Positions 1-6,496 are shown, numbered from the stretch's first letter. The stretch is 7,962 bases of DNA from an uncultured Actinomycetes bacterium (GCA_903847495.1 CAINDT010000076.1:1-7962), one strand, 5' to 3'. Numbers and translations: made by a program. Notes: generated by a model from the letters alone, not told the origin.

Positions 1-811
1 AGTCGATGACGGCCTTCGACAGCCCCATGTAGGCGGGCGTCAGCGTCATGTAGACGTACGGCCAGCGCTCGGCCAGCTGGTTGTAGATGCCGGGCGGCAG
101 CAGCACCGCCTCGTCCGGAGCGAAGGCGTCCTTGAACAGCAACGTGCGCGAGACGGTGCCGCGCATGCCAAGCGGATCCCAGTCGCCGACGATCTCGACG
201 CCCGGATCATCGGCGGCAATCGCGAGGAACAGGATCTCGTCCTCGCTGGTCTCGACGCAGGTGATGTTGTAGTCCGACGCCGCGCCCGACAACGAGGCGA
301 AGATCTTGCGGCCGTTGACCTTGTAGCCGCCGTCGACCTTCTCGGCCGTCGTCGCGAAGCCACGCGTGGCGCCCTGGGCGATGCCCTCGCTGAGCGGCTG
401 CGATTGCAGGGCCTTCTCCTCGATGATGCGGCGGTAGAGCTCGCTGCGCAGTGCCTCGTGGGCGGCGCGGTGCTCGTCGCTCATGTCGAGATCGTCGGCG
501 GCCACGCCCGTCCAGAGCACGGTCTGCGTATGCATGTTGAACGTCAGCGCCGTCATCGGGCAGTACGCGCCGATCGCCGCACCGATGTGCATGTAGTCGT
601 TGAACGACGCACCGAGGCCGCCGTAGCGGGTCGGGATGCAGAGGCCGTAGAAGCCGGCGTCGTAGAGGTCGTCGAAGTTCTCGAACGGGAACGACGCCTC
701 GCGGTCGTACTTGGGTGCGCGCTCGCGGAACGCGGGACCGATCTCGTCGACGATGTCGAGCAGGCGCTGGCGGCGCTCCGGGTCGATCGCGGGGTCGGCG
801 TTGATGGCCAT
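1..811 (-). CDS. Acyl-CoA dehydrogenase-fold flavoprotein, N-terminal 270 residues (3' end outside window)
   Basis: The frame stays open from an ATG at 809-811 down to base 2, so 270 residues are seen and the C-terminal helical domain with the usual catalytic region is missing. Visible parts match the acyl-CoA dehydrogenase fold: a helical N-terminal domain (about residues 10-130, with FPFENFDDLYDAGFYGLCIP near 41-60 and RYGGLGAS at 62-69), then the beta domain with GGYKVNGRKIFASLSGAASDY (161-181) and DPLGMRGTVSRT (212-223). The family oxidises acyl-CoA thioesters with FAD, but the same fold also includes class D flavin monooxygenases and amine or nitroalkane oxidising enzymes; the visible part does not decide. 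The start has no good Shine-Dalgarno sequence within 12 nt, but I found no better in-frame start before the terminator at 855-884. It lies downstream of, and in line with, the permease gene, separated by that terminator, so it may have its own promoter or depend on read-through. Fold assignment is firm; substrate is unknown. Confidence 0.85.
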   Translation of the reverse strand, partial: MAINADPAIDPERRQRLLDIVDEIGPAFRERAPKYDREASFPFENFDDLYDAGFYGLCIPTRYGGLGASFNDYMHIGAAIGAYCPMTALTFNMHTQTVLWTGVAADDLDMSDEHRAAHEALRSELYRRIIEEKALQSQPLSEGIAQGATRGFATTAEKVDGGYKVNGRKIFASLSGAASDYNITCVETSEDEILFLAIAADDPGVEIVGDWDPLGMRGTVSRTLLFKDAFAPDEAVLLPPGIYNQLAERWPYVYMTLTPAYMGLSKAVID

Positions 812-842
812 GGAGGAAAGCGTACCGTCCCCTTCCCGGTCA

Positions 843-884
843 CGAAACGCAAACGGGGGCCCGGAGCCGAAGCCCCGGACCCCC
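843..884 (-). terminator. Intrinsic terminator after the permease gene, cUUCGg tetraloop
   Basis: Arms at 855-867 and 872-884 form a 13-bp stem around a 4-nt loop at 868-871. Read on the minus strand the loop is TTCG closed by C-G, a very stable tetraloop, and all 13 positions pair if two G-U wobbles are allowed. Read on the plus strand the same two positions become C-A mismatches, so the structure is oriented for minus-strand transcripts. It is followed in that direction by a moderately T-rich stretch (GTTTGCGTTTCG, 854-843). The permease stop codon is at 898-900, 13 bp before the stem. It probably ends or attenuates the permease transcript before the acyl-CoA dehydrogenase-fold gene that starts at 811. 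Confidence 0.75.
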
Positions 885-897
885 GCAGTGCACTGCG

Positions 898-2331
898 CTA
901 GACGGTGGTGCGCTTGAACGCGCCACGCGAGGCGAGCACGGCCGTGACGATCAGGCCGAGTGCGAGCCAGATGAGCGCGATCCACCAGATGTTCGCGTAC
1001 GACGTGCCCGAGCCCCAGTAGAGCGAGATCACGCCGTACAGGGCGCCCAGCGACACGAGTCCGCCGATGATGCCCGCCAGCGCGAGCAGACCGGTCGATT
1101 CGCCCGGCATGCCCTTGAAGGCCGCCACGCAGATCGCGACGTAGACCGCGACGAGCATGAAGCCGCCGAAGGTGGCGAGCCAGTTGAAGAGCGGATACCA
1201 CGCGCCCGGATCCATCTCGGTGACCGTCAGCAGGCCGTTGGTCCAGGCCACGATGGCGACCAGGACGATCGAGACGACGGCCAGGATCGTCGAGGCCACG
1301 TACGGCGTCTTGTACTTCGGATGCACCTTGGCGAAGAACGCCGGCAGGCGACCATCACGCGCGAGCGCGAACAGGCCACGGCTGGAGCCGGTCGCCGTGC
1401 CGAGGCCGACGGCAGCGATGTCGATCACCACGAGCCACTGCACCAGCTCGCCGAAGCGGCTGCCACCGTAGACCGGGTCGGCCGACAGGGCGTAGAGCGG
1501 CGGGAACGCCTCGAGCCACGCGTTGACGTCGAGCCCGAAGCCGACGGCCTGCGAGTACGTGACGATGATGTAGAAGATGCCGACGGCGATCGTCGAGCCG
1601 AAGATCGCGCGCGGGATGTGCTTGCGCGGATTGCTGGTCTCCTCGGCGAGGTTGGCCGAGGACTCGAAGCCGATGAACATGATCGCGGCGTAGAGGATGC
1701 CGAAGAAGATGCCGTTCCAGCCGTCGAACGACGAGCTGGGATTGAACGGCTCGCCGCTCAGGCCACCGTCACCCGCCACCTTCAGGATCACCCAGAGCGA
1801 GAAGGCCAGGATAATGATGAACGAGCCGAGACCGAGCACCAGCTGCACACGCGTCGAGATCGCGACGCCGCGGAAGAGCATCAGCCCGGCGACGACCCAG
1901 AAGGCGATCGACAGCCAGTACCACTGGATGTCGACGTCGTAGATCATCAGCGTGCCCTGCAGGAAACCGCCGAAGGCGAGGCCGATGGCGAGGGTCAGCG
2001 CGATCACGCCGCCGTAGTACACCCAGCCCGCAACGAAGCCGACGCGCTCACCGAACGCCTCGGTGACGTAGTTGTAGAGCGAGCCCGCCGCGTGGATGCG
2101 TCGCGCGAAGCGCGAGATGATCCAGGCGATCGCGCACATGCCGACCATGGTCAGCAGGATCGAGATCGGGCTGGCGATGCCGGCGCCCTTGCCGGACAGC
2201 CCGACGATCGTCGGGATGAAGAACGCAGCTGCGAAGACGGGTCCGATGAACCCGATCGACTGTGCGATGACGTCGAGGAGGCTGAGATTGCCCGAACCGA
2301 GCTTCTCGCCTCCCTGCGCTTGCGCGCCCAT
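898..2331 (-). CDS. APC-superfamily amino acid/amine permease
   Basis: A 477-residue inner-membrane secondary transporter of the amino acid-polyamine-organocation (APC, TC 2.A.3) superfamily, at normal family length. About twelve hydrophobic segments are seen, roughly at residues 17-42, 52-73, 97-125, 137-155, 163-185, 208-222, 241-262, 296-315, 344-364, 381-404, 413-437 and 447-467. Family landmarks are GSLYNYVTEAFGERVGFVAGW (83-103), GFESSANLAEETSNPRKHIPRAI (221-243) in the conserved loop after the sixth segment, and RGLFALARDGRLPAFFAKVHPKYKTPYVA (318-346). ATG 2329-2331 is preceded on the minus strand by GGGGGAG about 5 nt upstream, which supports this start. It is transcribed away from the catabolic operon across a shared 242-bp control region and probably imports that operon's amino acid, amine or related substrate. 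The family does not reveal which solute, so specificity is inferred from context only. Confidence 0.92.
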   Translation of the reverse strand: MGAQAQGGEKLGSGNLSLLDVIAQSIGFIGPVFAAAFFIPTIVGLSGKGAGIASPISILLTMVGMCAIAWIISRFARRIHAAGSLYNYVTEAFGERVGFVAGWVYYGGVIALTLAIGLAFGGFLQGTLMIYDVDIQWYWLSIAFWVVAGLMLFRGVAISTRVQLVLGLGSFIIILAFSLWVILKVAGDGGLSGEPFNPSSSFDGWNGIFFGILYAAIMFIGFESSANLAEETSNPRKHIPRAIFGSTIAVGIFYIIVTYSQAVGFGLDVNAWLEAFPPLYALSADPVYGGSRFGELVQWLVVIDIAAVGLGTATGSSRGLFALARDGRLPAFFAKVHPKYKTPYVASTILAVVSIVLVAIVAWTNGLLTVTEMDPGAWYPLFNWLATFGGFMLVAVYVAICVAAFKGMPGESTGLLALAGIIGGLVSLGALYGVISLYWGSGTSYANIWWIALIWLALGLIVTAVLASRGAFKRTTV

Positions 2332-2436
2332 AGTGCTCCCCCTTGGTCTGCCCGATCTGGGCGTGGTCCTCCACGGCTGGTTCGTGAGTGCCTCGCGGTT
2401 CCCTCCCCTGCCGTTTGGAGATTATGGTGGGGCGGG

Positions 2437-2465
2437 TTCACAGCACGCCGCAGATTGGATACAGT
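2437..2465 (+). promoter_or_regulatory. Candidate sigma70 promoter of the catabolic operon
   Basis: TTCACA at 2437-2442 (five of six to TTGACA) is followed by exactly 17 bp and then TACAGT at 2460-2465 (four of six to TATAAT). Transcription would begin near 2472 and leave about 60 nt of leader before the small ORF at 2533. The -10 box sits inside the inverted repeat 2455-2471, an arrangement expected for repression by blocking RNA polymerase. Matches to short boxes in GC-rich DNA are suggestive only. Confidence 0.5.
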
Positions 2466-2471
2466 ATCCAA
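2455..2471. promoter_or_regulatory. Perfect 17-bp inverted repeat, probable repressor operator
   Basis: TTGGATAC and GTATCCAA are exact reverse complements flanking a single central A at 2463. An 8+8 perfect palindrome in an otherwise GC-rich intergenic region is unlikely to be chance. Short palindromes with TTGG/CCAA-type ends are typical of GntR-family (FadR/FCD-type) regulators, which often control catabolic operons and release DNA on binding a pathway metabolite. The site overlaps the candidate -10 box, so repression relieved by an inducer is the simplest model. No regulator gene is in the window, and the GntR assignment is inference; TetR- or LacI-type binding is not excluded. Confidence 0.65.
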
Positions 2472-2532
2472 AGCATGCGTCGCTCTTCTTGCCCCCCGAC
2501 GCGTGGCGCGTAGGATCCTTCCGGGAGGGAAC

Positions 2533-2574
2533 ATGGACCGCATCAGCACTTCGACACAGGACGGCACGCGCTGA
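2533..2574 (+). CDS. Candidate 13-residue leader ORF, coupled to the operon's first gene
   Basis: ATG 2533-2535 lies 4 nt after a strong Shine-Dalgarno sequence (GGGAGG at 2523-2528) and opens a 13-codon frame, MDRISTSTQDGTR, ending at TGA 2572-2574. That stop shares its last base with the ATG of the next gene (TGATG), a classical coupling junction. The next gene has no good Shine-Dalgarno sequence of its own (nearest AGGA about 14 nt upstream) and no alternative in-frame start before a stop at 2511-2513. Ribosomes loading at the leader could therefore deliver initiation to the main gene. The peptide has no run of proline, charged or rare residues that would mark a stalling sequence. A chance ORF is the alternative, but the ribosome site plus the overlap argue against it. 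Confidence 0.5.
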   Translation: MDRISTSTQDGTR

Positions 2575-3431
2575 TGCTGCGCGTCCGCATCCTCCATAAC
2601 GGCGAGCCCCACTGGGGCCAACTCAAGGACGATGGCGTCGTTCTCCTCGAGAACGGCACCGAGGTCGCGGCCGACGAGGCGCACTGGCTGGCGCCCGTCG
2701 AGCCGACCAAGATCATCGCCGTGCACCTCACGTACCAGTCGCGCCTGACCGAGTACAAGGCCAACACGCCGCCGGAGCCGTCGTACTTCATGAAGCCGCC
2801 CACCACGCTGAACGGGCACCTCGGCGAGTTGCGCCGTCCGCACGGCACGCGCTTCCTCAACTACGAGGGCGAGATCGCCGTCGTCGTCGGCCGCGAGATG
2901 AAGGGCGTCAAGGCCGAGCACGTGCACGAGTACGTCGCCGGTTTCGCCCCTGCCAACGACGTCGGCCTGCACGACTTCCGCCACGCCGACCGTGGCTCGA
3001 TGCTGCGCGTCAAGGGTCAGGACGGCTTTCTGCCGATCGGCCCGGCGCTGATCACCGCCGACCAGTGGACGCCCGACGACGGCTTCACCCTCACGACCCG
3101 GATCAACGGCGAGGTCGTGCAGCAGGGCGATGGCGACGACCTGATCTGGGACTACCGCTACCAGCTCGCCGATCTGTGCCGCGTGATCACGCTGGTGCCG
3201 GGCGATGTCGTGCTGACGGGCACGCCAGCCAATTCGCGCCCGATGGATGTCGGTGATGTCGTCGAGGTCGAGATCGCGGGCTTCCCCGCACTCCGCAATA
3301 CCGTCGTCGATTGGAATGTGGATCTGACCGGTCCGGGCGACCAGCCCGAGACCTCCGCGAACACGCTGCACGTCGCGCTCGCGATTCCCGAGGACGAGGC
3401 CGAGCGGCGCGTCGCCGCCGGGGAGGTATGA
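2574..3431 (+). CDS. Fumarylacetoacetate hydrolase (FAH) family protein, HpaG-like isomerase/decarboxylase or related
   Basis: A 285-residue cytosolic protein of the FAH superfamily, whose members hydrolyse, isomerise, hydrate or decarboxylate 2-oxo or 2-hydroxy-dienoic acids using a divalent metal. Visible family landmarks: MKPP at 73-76, YEGE at 97-100 (metal ligands E98 and E100), NDVGLHDF at 128-135 (third ligand D129), KGQDGFLPIGPALI at 147-160, INGEVVQQGD at 177-186, VPGDVVLTGTPANS at 208-221, and MDVGDVVEVEIAGFPALRNTV at 224-244. The compact beginning (MLRVRILHNGEPHWG) fits the short N-terminal domain of the HpaG/isomerase branch. It is first in the operon and 1 nt from the extradiol dioxygenase gene, so action on the ring-cleavage product after oxidation is the best guess. 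Whether it isomerises, decarboxylates or hydrolyses cannot be told from motifs. ATG 2574 is the only usable start. Confidence 0.9.
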   Translation: MLRVRILHNGEPHWGQLKDDGVVLLENGTEVAADEAHWLAPVEPTKIIAVHLTYQSRLTEYKANTPPEPSYFMKPPTTLNGHLGELRRPHGTRFLNYEGEIAVVVGREMKGVKAEHVHEYVAGFAPANDVGLHDFRHADRGSMLRVKGQDGFLPIGPALITADQWTPDDGFTLTTRINGEVVQQGDGDDLIWDYRYQLADLCRVITLVPGDVVLTGTPANSRPMDVGDVVEVEIAGFPALRNTVVDWNVDLTGPGDQPETSANTLHVALAIPEDEAERRVAAGEV

Positions 3432-3432
3432 C

Positions 3433-4365
3433 ATGAGCATCCGACTGCACGACCTGCACCACGCCTGCCTGCGCGTGCTCGACATCGACGAGGCCACCGC
3501 CCGCTGGTCGGTGCAGTTCGGCCTCGAGGTCGTCGCGAAGGAGCCGGGCCGCTCGCTGCTGCGCGCCGACTCGGAGGACTACTGCCTCGAGCTCGTGCAG
3601 GATGCCGAGCCCGACCACGACCACAGCGCCTGGGAGCTCGCCGCGGATTGCTCGCTCGAGGAGGCCGCCAAGCACCTTGACGCGTGCAACGTGAGCTACA
3701 GCCGCGAGCCCGATGGCTCGCTGCGCTTCAGCGATCCGTCCGGCCGCGGCCTGCAGCTGCTCGCGCATCGCGAGCGCTCGGCGATCGAGCTCTGGCCCGA
3801 CGCCGGACGCCGCAACGAGCCGCCCTTCGGCATGCACCCGCGCCGCCTCGGCCACGTCAACATCCTCGCGCCGAATATCGCCGAGACGACGGCGTTCTAC
3901 ACCGACGTCATGGGCATGCACGTGTCCGACAAGCTCGGTGAGGCCGGCATCTGGTTCCACGTGCACCCGGAGCACCACCAGATGGCGATCGTCGGCAAGG
4001 GCCCGGCGCACTTCCACCACATCGCCTTCGACATCGTCGACTGGGGCCAGCTGCGCGTGTTCCTCGATCACCTCGGCCGTCATGGCCGGTGGCTCGGCTG
4101 GGGTCCCGTGCACCACAACCTGGCGCGCAACCTCTGCGCCTACGTGCGCATCCCCGAGGAGAACCTGTTCGTCGAGCTCTACTGCGACATGGAGATCCTG
4201 CGGCTGCCGCACACGCCACGCGAGTGGGCCGACGATGCCTTCGGCTCGAACACGTGGGGCGTCCTGCCGCCGCGCTCGTACTTCCGCTTCGACGAGGCCG
4301 CCGTGCACTCGGAGCGCCACCAGCTCGAGGCGCAGGGCACGCCGCTGCCGCCGCTCGCCGACTGA
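3433..4365 (+). CDS. VOC-superfamily type I extradiol (catechol 2,3-) dioxygenase-like protein
   Basis: A 310-residue protein made of two vicinal-oxygen-chelate modules (about 5-115 and 138-255) plus a C-terminal extension of about 55 residues. Type I extradiol dioxygenases of this length open catechol-type rings next to the diol using Fe(II) (Mn in some). The metal triad is readable: H141 in RLGHVNI, H196 in HFHHIAFD, and E248 in LFVELYCD. WGPVHHNLARNLCAYVRIP (223-241) corresponds to the active-site segment in known enzymes and keeps histidines 227-228 and Y237, in place of the catalytic tyrosine. The usual DP-x-G of the family signature is here IPEEN (240-244), so it departs from the PROSITE-type pattern. 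GGGGAGG at 3420-3426, inside the end of the preceding gene, is a good ribosome site for ATG 3433. A non-oxygenase VOC protein is possible, but the intact triad and the downstream semialdehyde dehydrogenase support ring cleavage. Confidence 0.85.
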   Translation: MSIRLHDLHHACLRVLDIDEATARWSVQFGLEVVAKEPGRSLLRADSEDYCLELVQDAEPDHDHSAWELAADCSLEEAAKHLDACNVSYSREPDGSLRFSDPSGRGLQLLAHRERSAIELWPDAGRRNEPPFGMHPRRLGHVNILAPNIAETTAFYTDVMGMHVSDKLGEAGIWFHVHPEHHQMAIVGKGPAHFHHIAFDIVDWGQLRVFLDHLGRHGRWLGWGPVHHNLARNLCAYVRIPEENLFVELYCDMEILRLPHTPREWADDAFGSNTWGVLPPRSYFRFDEAAVHSERHQLEAQGTPLPPLAD

Positions 4366-4368
4366 CGC

Positions 4369-5670
4369 ATGCACCACGAGACCCTCACCTCCCTGCGCGA
4401 TGCGCTGGCCGCGCAGGGCGTGACACGCGTACGCGTGATCCACGCGGATCCGCACGGGCGCCCACGCAGCAAGGACTACCCGCTGTCCTCGCTGCCGGAT
4501 CTCGCGGGCGGCATCGGCTACTGCGAGGCCAGCCTCGTCGAGGGCCTCGACGGCGAGCCGCTGATGGATGCGCCGCATCCCGGCGGCATCGGCCTGCCCG
4601 ACACCCATGCCGTGCCCGACGCCACGACGGCGCGTCAGGTGCCGTGGGATCCGCAGACCGCGTGGATCCTCGCCGACGTCGTCGATCCCGGTCACGTGCC
4701 GTCCGGCCTCTGCGTGCGCTCACTGCTGAAGGCCGAGCTCGCTCGGCTGCAGGCGCTCGGGTACCGCGCGGTGTCCGCGTCTGAGCCCGAGTTCTATCTC
4801 CTCGAGCCGGGCTCGGGCCCGACGGTCGGTCGCTACTCACCCGGCGTCGGCCTGGCCTACACGTCGGGCTGGGCGGCCGATCCTGATGGCGTCATCCGCG
4901 CCATGCAGGACGCGTGCGTGGCCATGGGTCTCGGCGTGACCGCCGCGCACCGCGAGGTCTCCCCCGGGCAGTTCGAGCTGAACCTCGACCACGGCGACAC
5001 GCTCGACGCGACCGATCGCGTGTTCCTGTTCGAGGAGGTCGTCCGCGAGACGGCCGGGCGCAACGGGCTGCGCGCGAACTTCATGGGCAAGCCGTTCGCC
5101 GACGCCGAGGGCTCAAGCCACCACATCCATATCTCGCTCTGGACCGACACAGGCAACGCCTTCGCCCAGCCGGAGGGTGGCCTGTCGGCGCTCGGCCGCG
5201 CCTTCGCGGCGGGTCTGATCGCCCACGCGCAGGGGCTGACCGCGCTCGCGTGCCCCACGATCAACTCCTTCAAGCGCCTCGCCAACGCCAACATCGGCCT
5301 CGCTCCGCTGCAGGCCGACATGGGTGGCGACGACCGCACCGCGTATCTGCGCGTGCCGCCGCAGAATGGCGACGCTACGCGCGTCGAGCTGCGCATCGGC
5401 GACGCCTCTGCGAACCCGTACCTGCTGCTCACGGCCGCCCTGGCCGCGGGCCGCGACGGCATCGAGCGGGGGCTCGAGCTGGGCGACCCGGTCGCCCTGC
5501 CACAGGACCTCGGCGCTGCGCTCGACGCGCTCGAGGCCGACACGATCATCGCCGGTGCGCTCGGCGAGCGCATGATGCGCACCGTCGTCGACGTGAAGCG
5601 GCGCGAGCTGCATCGCTTCGCCCGCGTCGTCACCGAATGGGAATGGACCGAGTACGCGGATCACGTCTGA
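4369..5670 (+). CDS. Glutamine synthetase-like gamma-glutamyl ligase
   Basis: A 433-residue protein of the glutamine synthetase fold, normal length for GS-like ligases. The small N-terminal beta-grasp domain carries HADPHGRPRSK (25-35). The catalytic domain shows SEPEFYLLE (138-146; metal ligands E139 and E141), HREVSPGQFELNL (194-206; E196 and E203), GSSHHIHISLW (248-258; H252 and H254), INSFKRL (298-304), DDRTAYLRV (321-329) and RVELRIGDASANPYL (338-352). The adenylylation-site tyrosine motif of housekeeping GlnA is absent. In catabolic loci such enzymes join glutamate to an amine with ATP, as PuuA does for putrescine, IpuC for isopropylamine and the AtdA1/TdnQ type for aniline. That role is favoured here because the gene sits among ring-cleavage genes rather than nitrogen-assimilation genes. 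It starts 3 nt after the previous stop with no clear Shine-Dalgarno sequence, which implies translational coupling. The amine substrate is unknown. Confidence 0.9.
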   Translation: MHHETLTSLRDALAAQGVTRVRVIHADPHGRPRSKDYPLSSLPDLAGGIGYCEASLVEGLDGEPLMDAPHPGGIGLPDTHAVPDATTARQVPWDPQTAWILADVVDPGHVPSGLCVRSLLKAELARLQALGYRAVSASEPEFYLLEPGSGPTVGRYSPGVGLAYTSGWAADPDGVIRAMQDACVAMGLGVTAAHREVSPGQFELNLDHGDTLDATDRVFLFEEVVRETAGRNGLRANFMGKPFADAEGSSHHIHISLWTDTGNAFAQPEGGLSALGRAFAAGLIAHAQGLTALACPTINSFKRLANANIGLAPLQADMGGDDRTAYLRVPPQNGDATRVELRIGDASANPYLLLTAALAAGRDGIERGLELGDPVALPQDLGAALDALEADTIIAGALGERMMRTVVDVKRRELHRFARVVTEWEWTEYADHV

Positions 5671-5686
5671 GCCGCCAGGAGATCAC

Positions 5687-6496
5687 ATGAGCAAGGGCTA
5701 CAGCCTCCCCCTCTCCCCCACCGGCAGCGCGAGCCTCGTGCCGTCGCCGCCGTGGCACTACGTCGGTGACTTCATCGTCGTGGACTACTGGGCCGATCCG
5801 GCCGCCGTCGCGGCGGTGCTGCCGCCCGGCATGGAGCCGTACGCCGCCGACCCCGGTCGCGCCGCGGTGATCTTCGCCGACTGGCAGTCGTGCACGACCG
5901 ACCAGAACGAGCTGATCGATCCCGCGCGCAGCCAGTACAAGGAGGCCTTCATCGTCGTCAACGCGATGCTCGGCGACGAGCACGTCACGACGTGCCCCTA
6001 CATCTGGGTCGATCGCGACTTCGCGCTGGTGCGCGGCTGGATCCAGGGCTTCCCGAAGAAGCTCGGTTCCGTCTGGATGACGCGCACGTTCGGTCTCGGC
6101 ACTCTGGCCGACCCTGCCATCGCCGCCGGCTCGACGTTCGGCGGCACGATGGCCGCCAACGATCGCCGACTGATCGAGGCGACGGTCAAGCTGACGGGCG
6201 AGAGCAGCGGCGGTCCCGAGCACAATGCGCCGCCGCTCGTCAATCGCCGCCACTTCCCGCAGCTCGCGGAGGGCACCCACGACACGCCGGCGGTGCACGA
6301 GCTCGTGCGAGCCAAGTCGTACGACCGTTCGATCTCCACGATCTGGGAGGGCGAGGCCACGCTCACGTTCGGCGATGCGCCCAACGAGGAGCACATCGCG
6401 CTCCAGCCCGTGCGGGTCGGCAAGGGCTACCGCTTCACCTTCGCGTACTCGGTGAACGACCTCGAGACGATCACGGATCTGCGAGGCGAGGCGTGA
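5687..6496 (+). CDS. Acetoacetate decarboxylase (ADC) family protein
   Basis: A 269-residue protein with the ADC fold. The active-site motif GFPKKLGSVW (121-130) is intact: K124 corresponds to the Schiff-base lysine and K125 to the neighbour that lowers its pKa in clostridial ADC (K115/K116 there). PPWHYVGDFIVVDY (21-34) and QYKEAFIVV (83-91, with E86) fit the family's conserved arginine/glutamate region, although an arginine equivalent to R29 is not obvious near residue 25. Family members decarboxylate beta-keto acids, and ADC-like relatives act as aldolase-dehydratases through the same lysine. A good ribosome site (AGGAG, 5677-5681) lies 5 nt before ATG 5687, and the gap from the ligase gene is 16 nt. 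Standard meta-cleavage operons lack this family, so it may do a specialised decarboxylation, dehydration or carbon-carbon cleavage on a pathway intermediate. Fold and lysine are firm, reaction is not. Confidence 0.88.
   Translation: MSKGYSLPLSPTGSASLVPSPPWHYVGDFIVVDYWADPAAVAAVLPPGMEPYAADPGRAAVIFADWQSCTTDQNELIDPARSQYKEAFIVVNAMLGDEHVTTCPYIWVDRDFALVRGWIQGFPKKLGSVWMTRTFGLGTLADPAIAAGSTFGGTMAANDRRLIEATVKLTGESSGGPEHNAPPLVNRRHFPQLAEGTHDTPAVHELVRAKSYDRSISTIWEGEATLTFGDAPNEEHIALQPVRVGKGYRFTFAYSVNDLETITDLRGEA

Larger units (their letters stand above)
2332..2573. promoter_or_regulatory. Divergent intergenic control region
   Basis: This 242-bp gap separates the minus-strand permease start from the plus-strand operon start, so it must carry signals for both. 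Rightward signals (promoter, operator, leader ORF) are listed separately. Leftward, the only promoter-like element I see is CATAAT on the minus strand at 2426-2421 (five of six matches to a -10 box), with no recognisable -35 box 16-18 bp upstream; it would give a leader of about 80 nt for the permease mRNA. The segment near 2420-2475 is less GC-rich than its surroundings, as expected for promoter DNA. Confidence 0.6.

Noticed and set aside
2421..2426. CATAAT on the minus strand as a full permease promoter
   Set aside because: No -35-like hexamer at the right distance, so it is mentioned only as a weak element of the control region and not listed as a promoter.
2512..2519. Palindrome AGGATCCT in the leader as a second operator
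   Set aside because: Only 8 bp with no spacer and no matching copy nearby; too short to support as a protein site.
1321..2574. A 417-residue plus-strand frame opposite the permease gene
   Set aside because: It is a mirror of the permease coding frame, rich in Arg, Asp, Glu, Ala and Val with no domain motif. Only its last 13 codons, with their own ribosome site, were kept as the leader ORF.
2151..3497. A 448-residue minus-strand frame crossing the control region and the FAH gene
   Set aside because: It runs through the promoter and operator and two unrelated genes, and shows no recognisable domain; composition is typical of an antisense shadow.
3187..4695. A 502-residue minus-strand frame opposite the dioxygenase and ligase genes
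   Set aside because: High-GC antisense shadow: it spans three genuine genes with clear catalytic motifs and has low-complexity Arg/Ala/Val/His composition.
5890..6492. Possible 201-residue N-terminal extension or fusion domain on the aldehyde dehydrogenase
   Set aside because: The upstream in-frame stretch is Arg/His-rich and overlaps the ADC-family gene out of frame. The GTG at 6493 gives a normal family length and a GTGA overlap.
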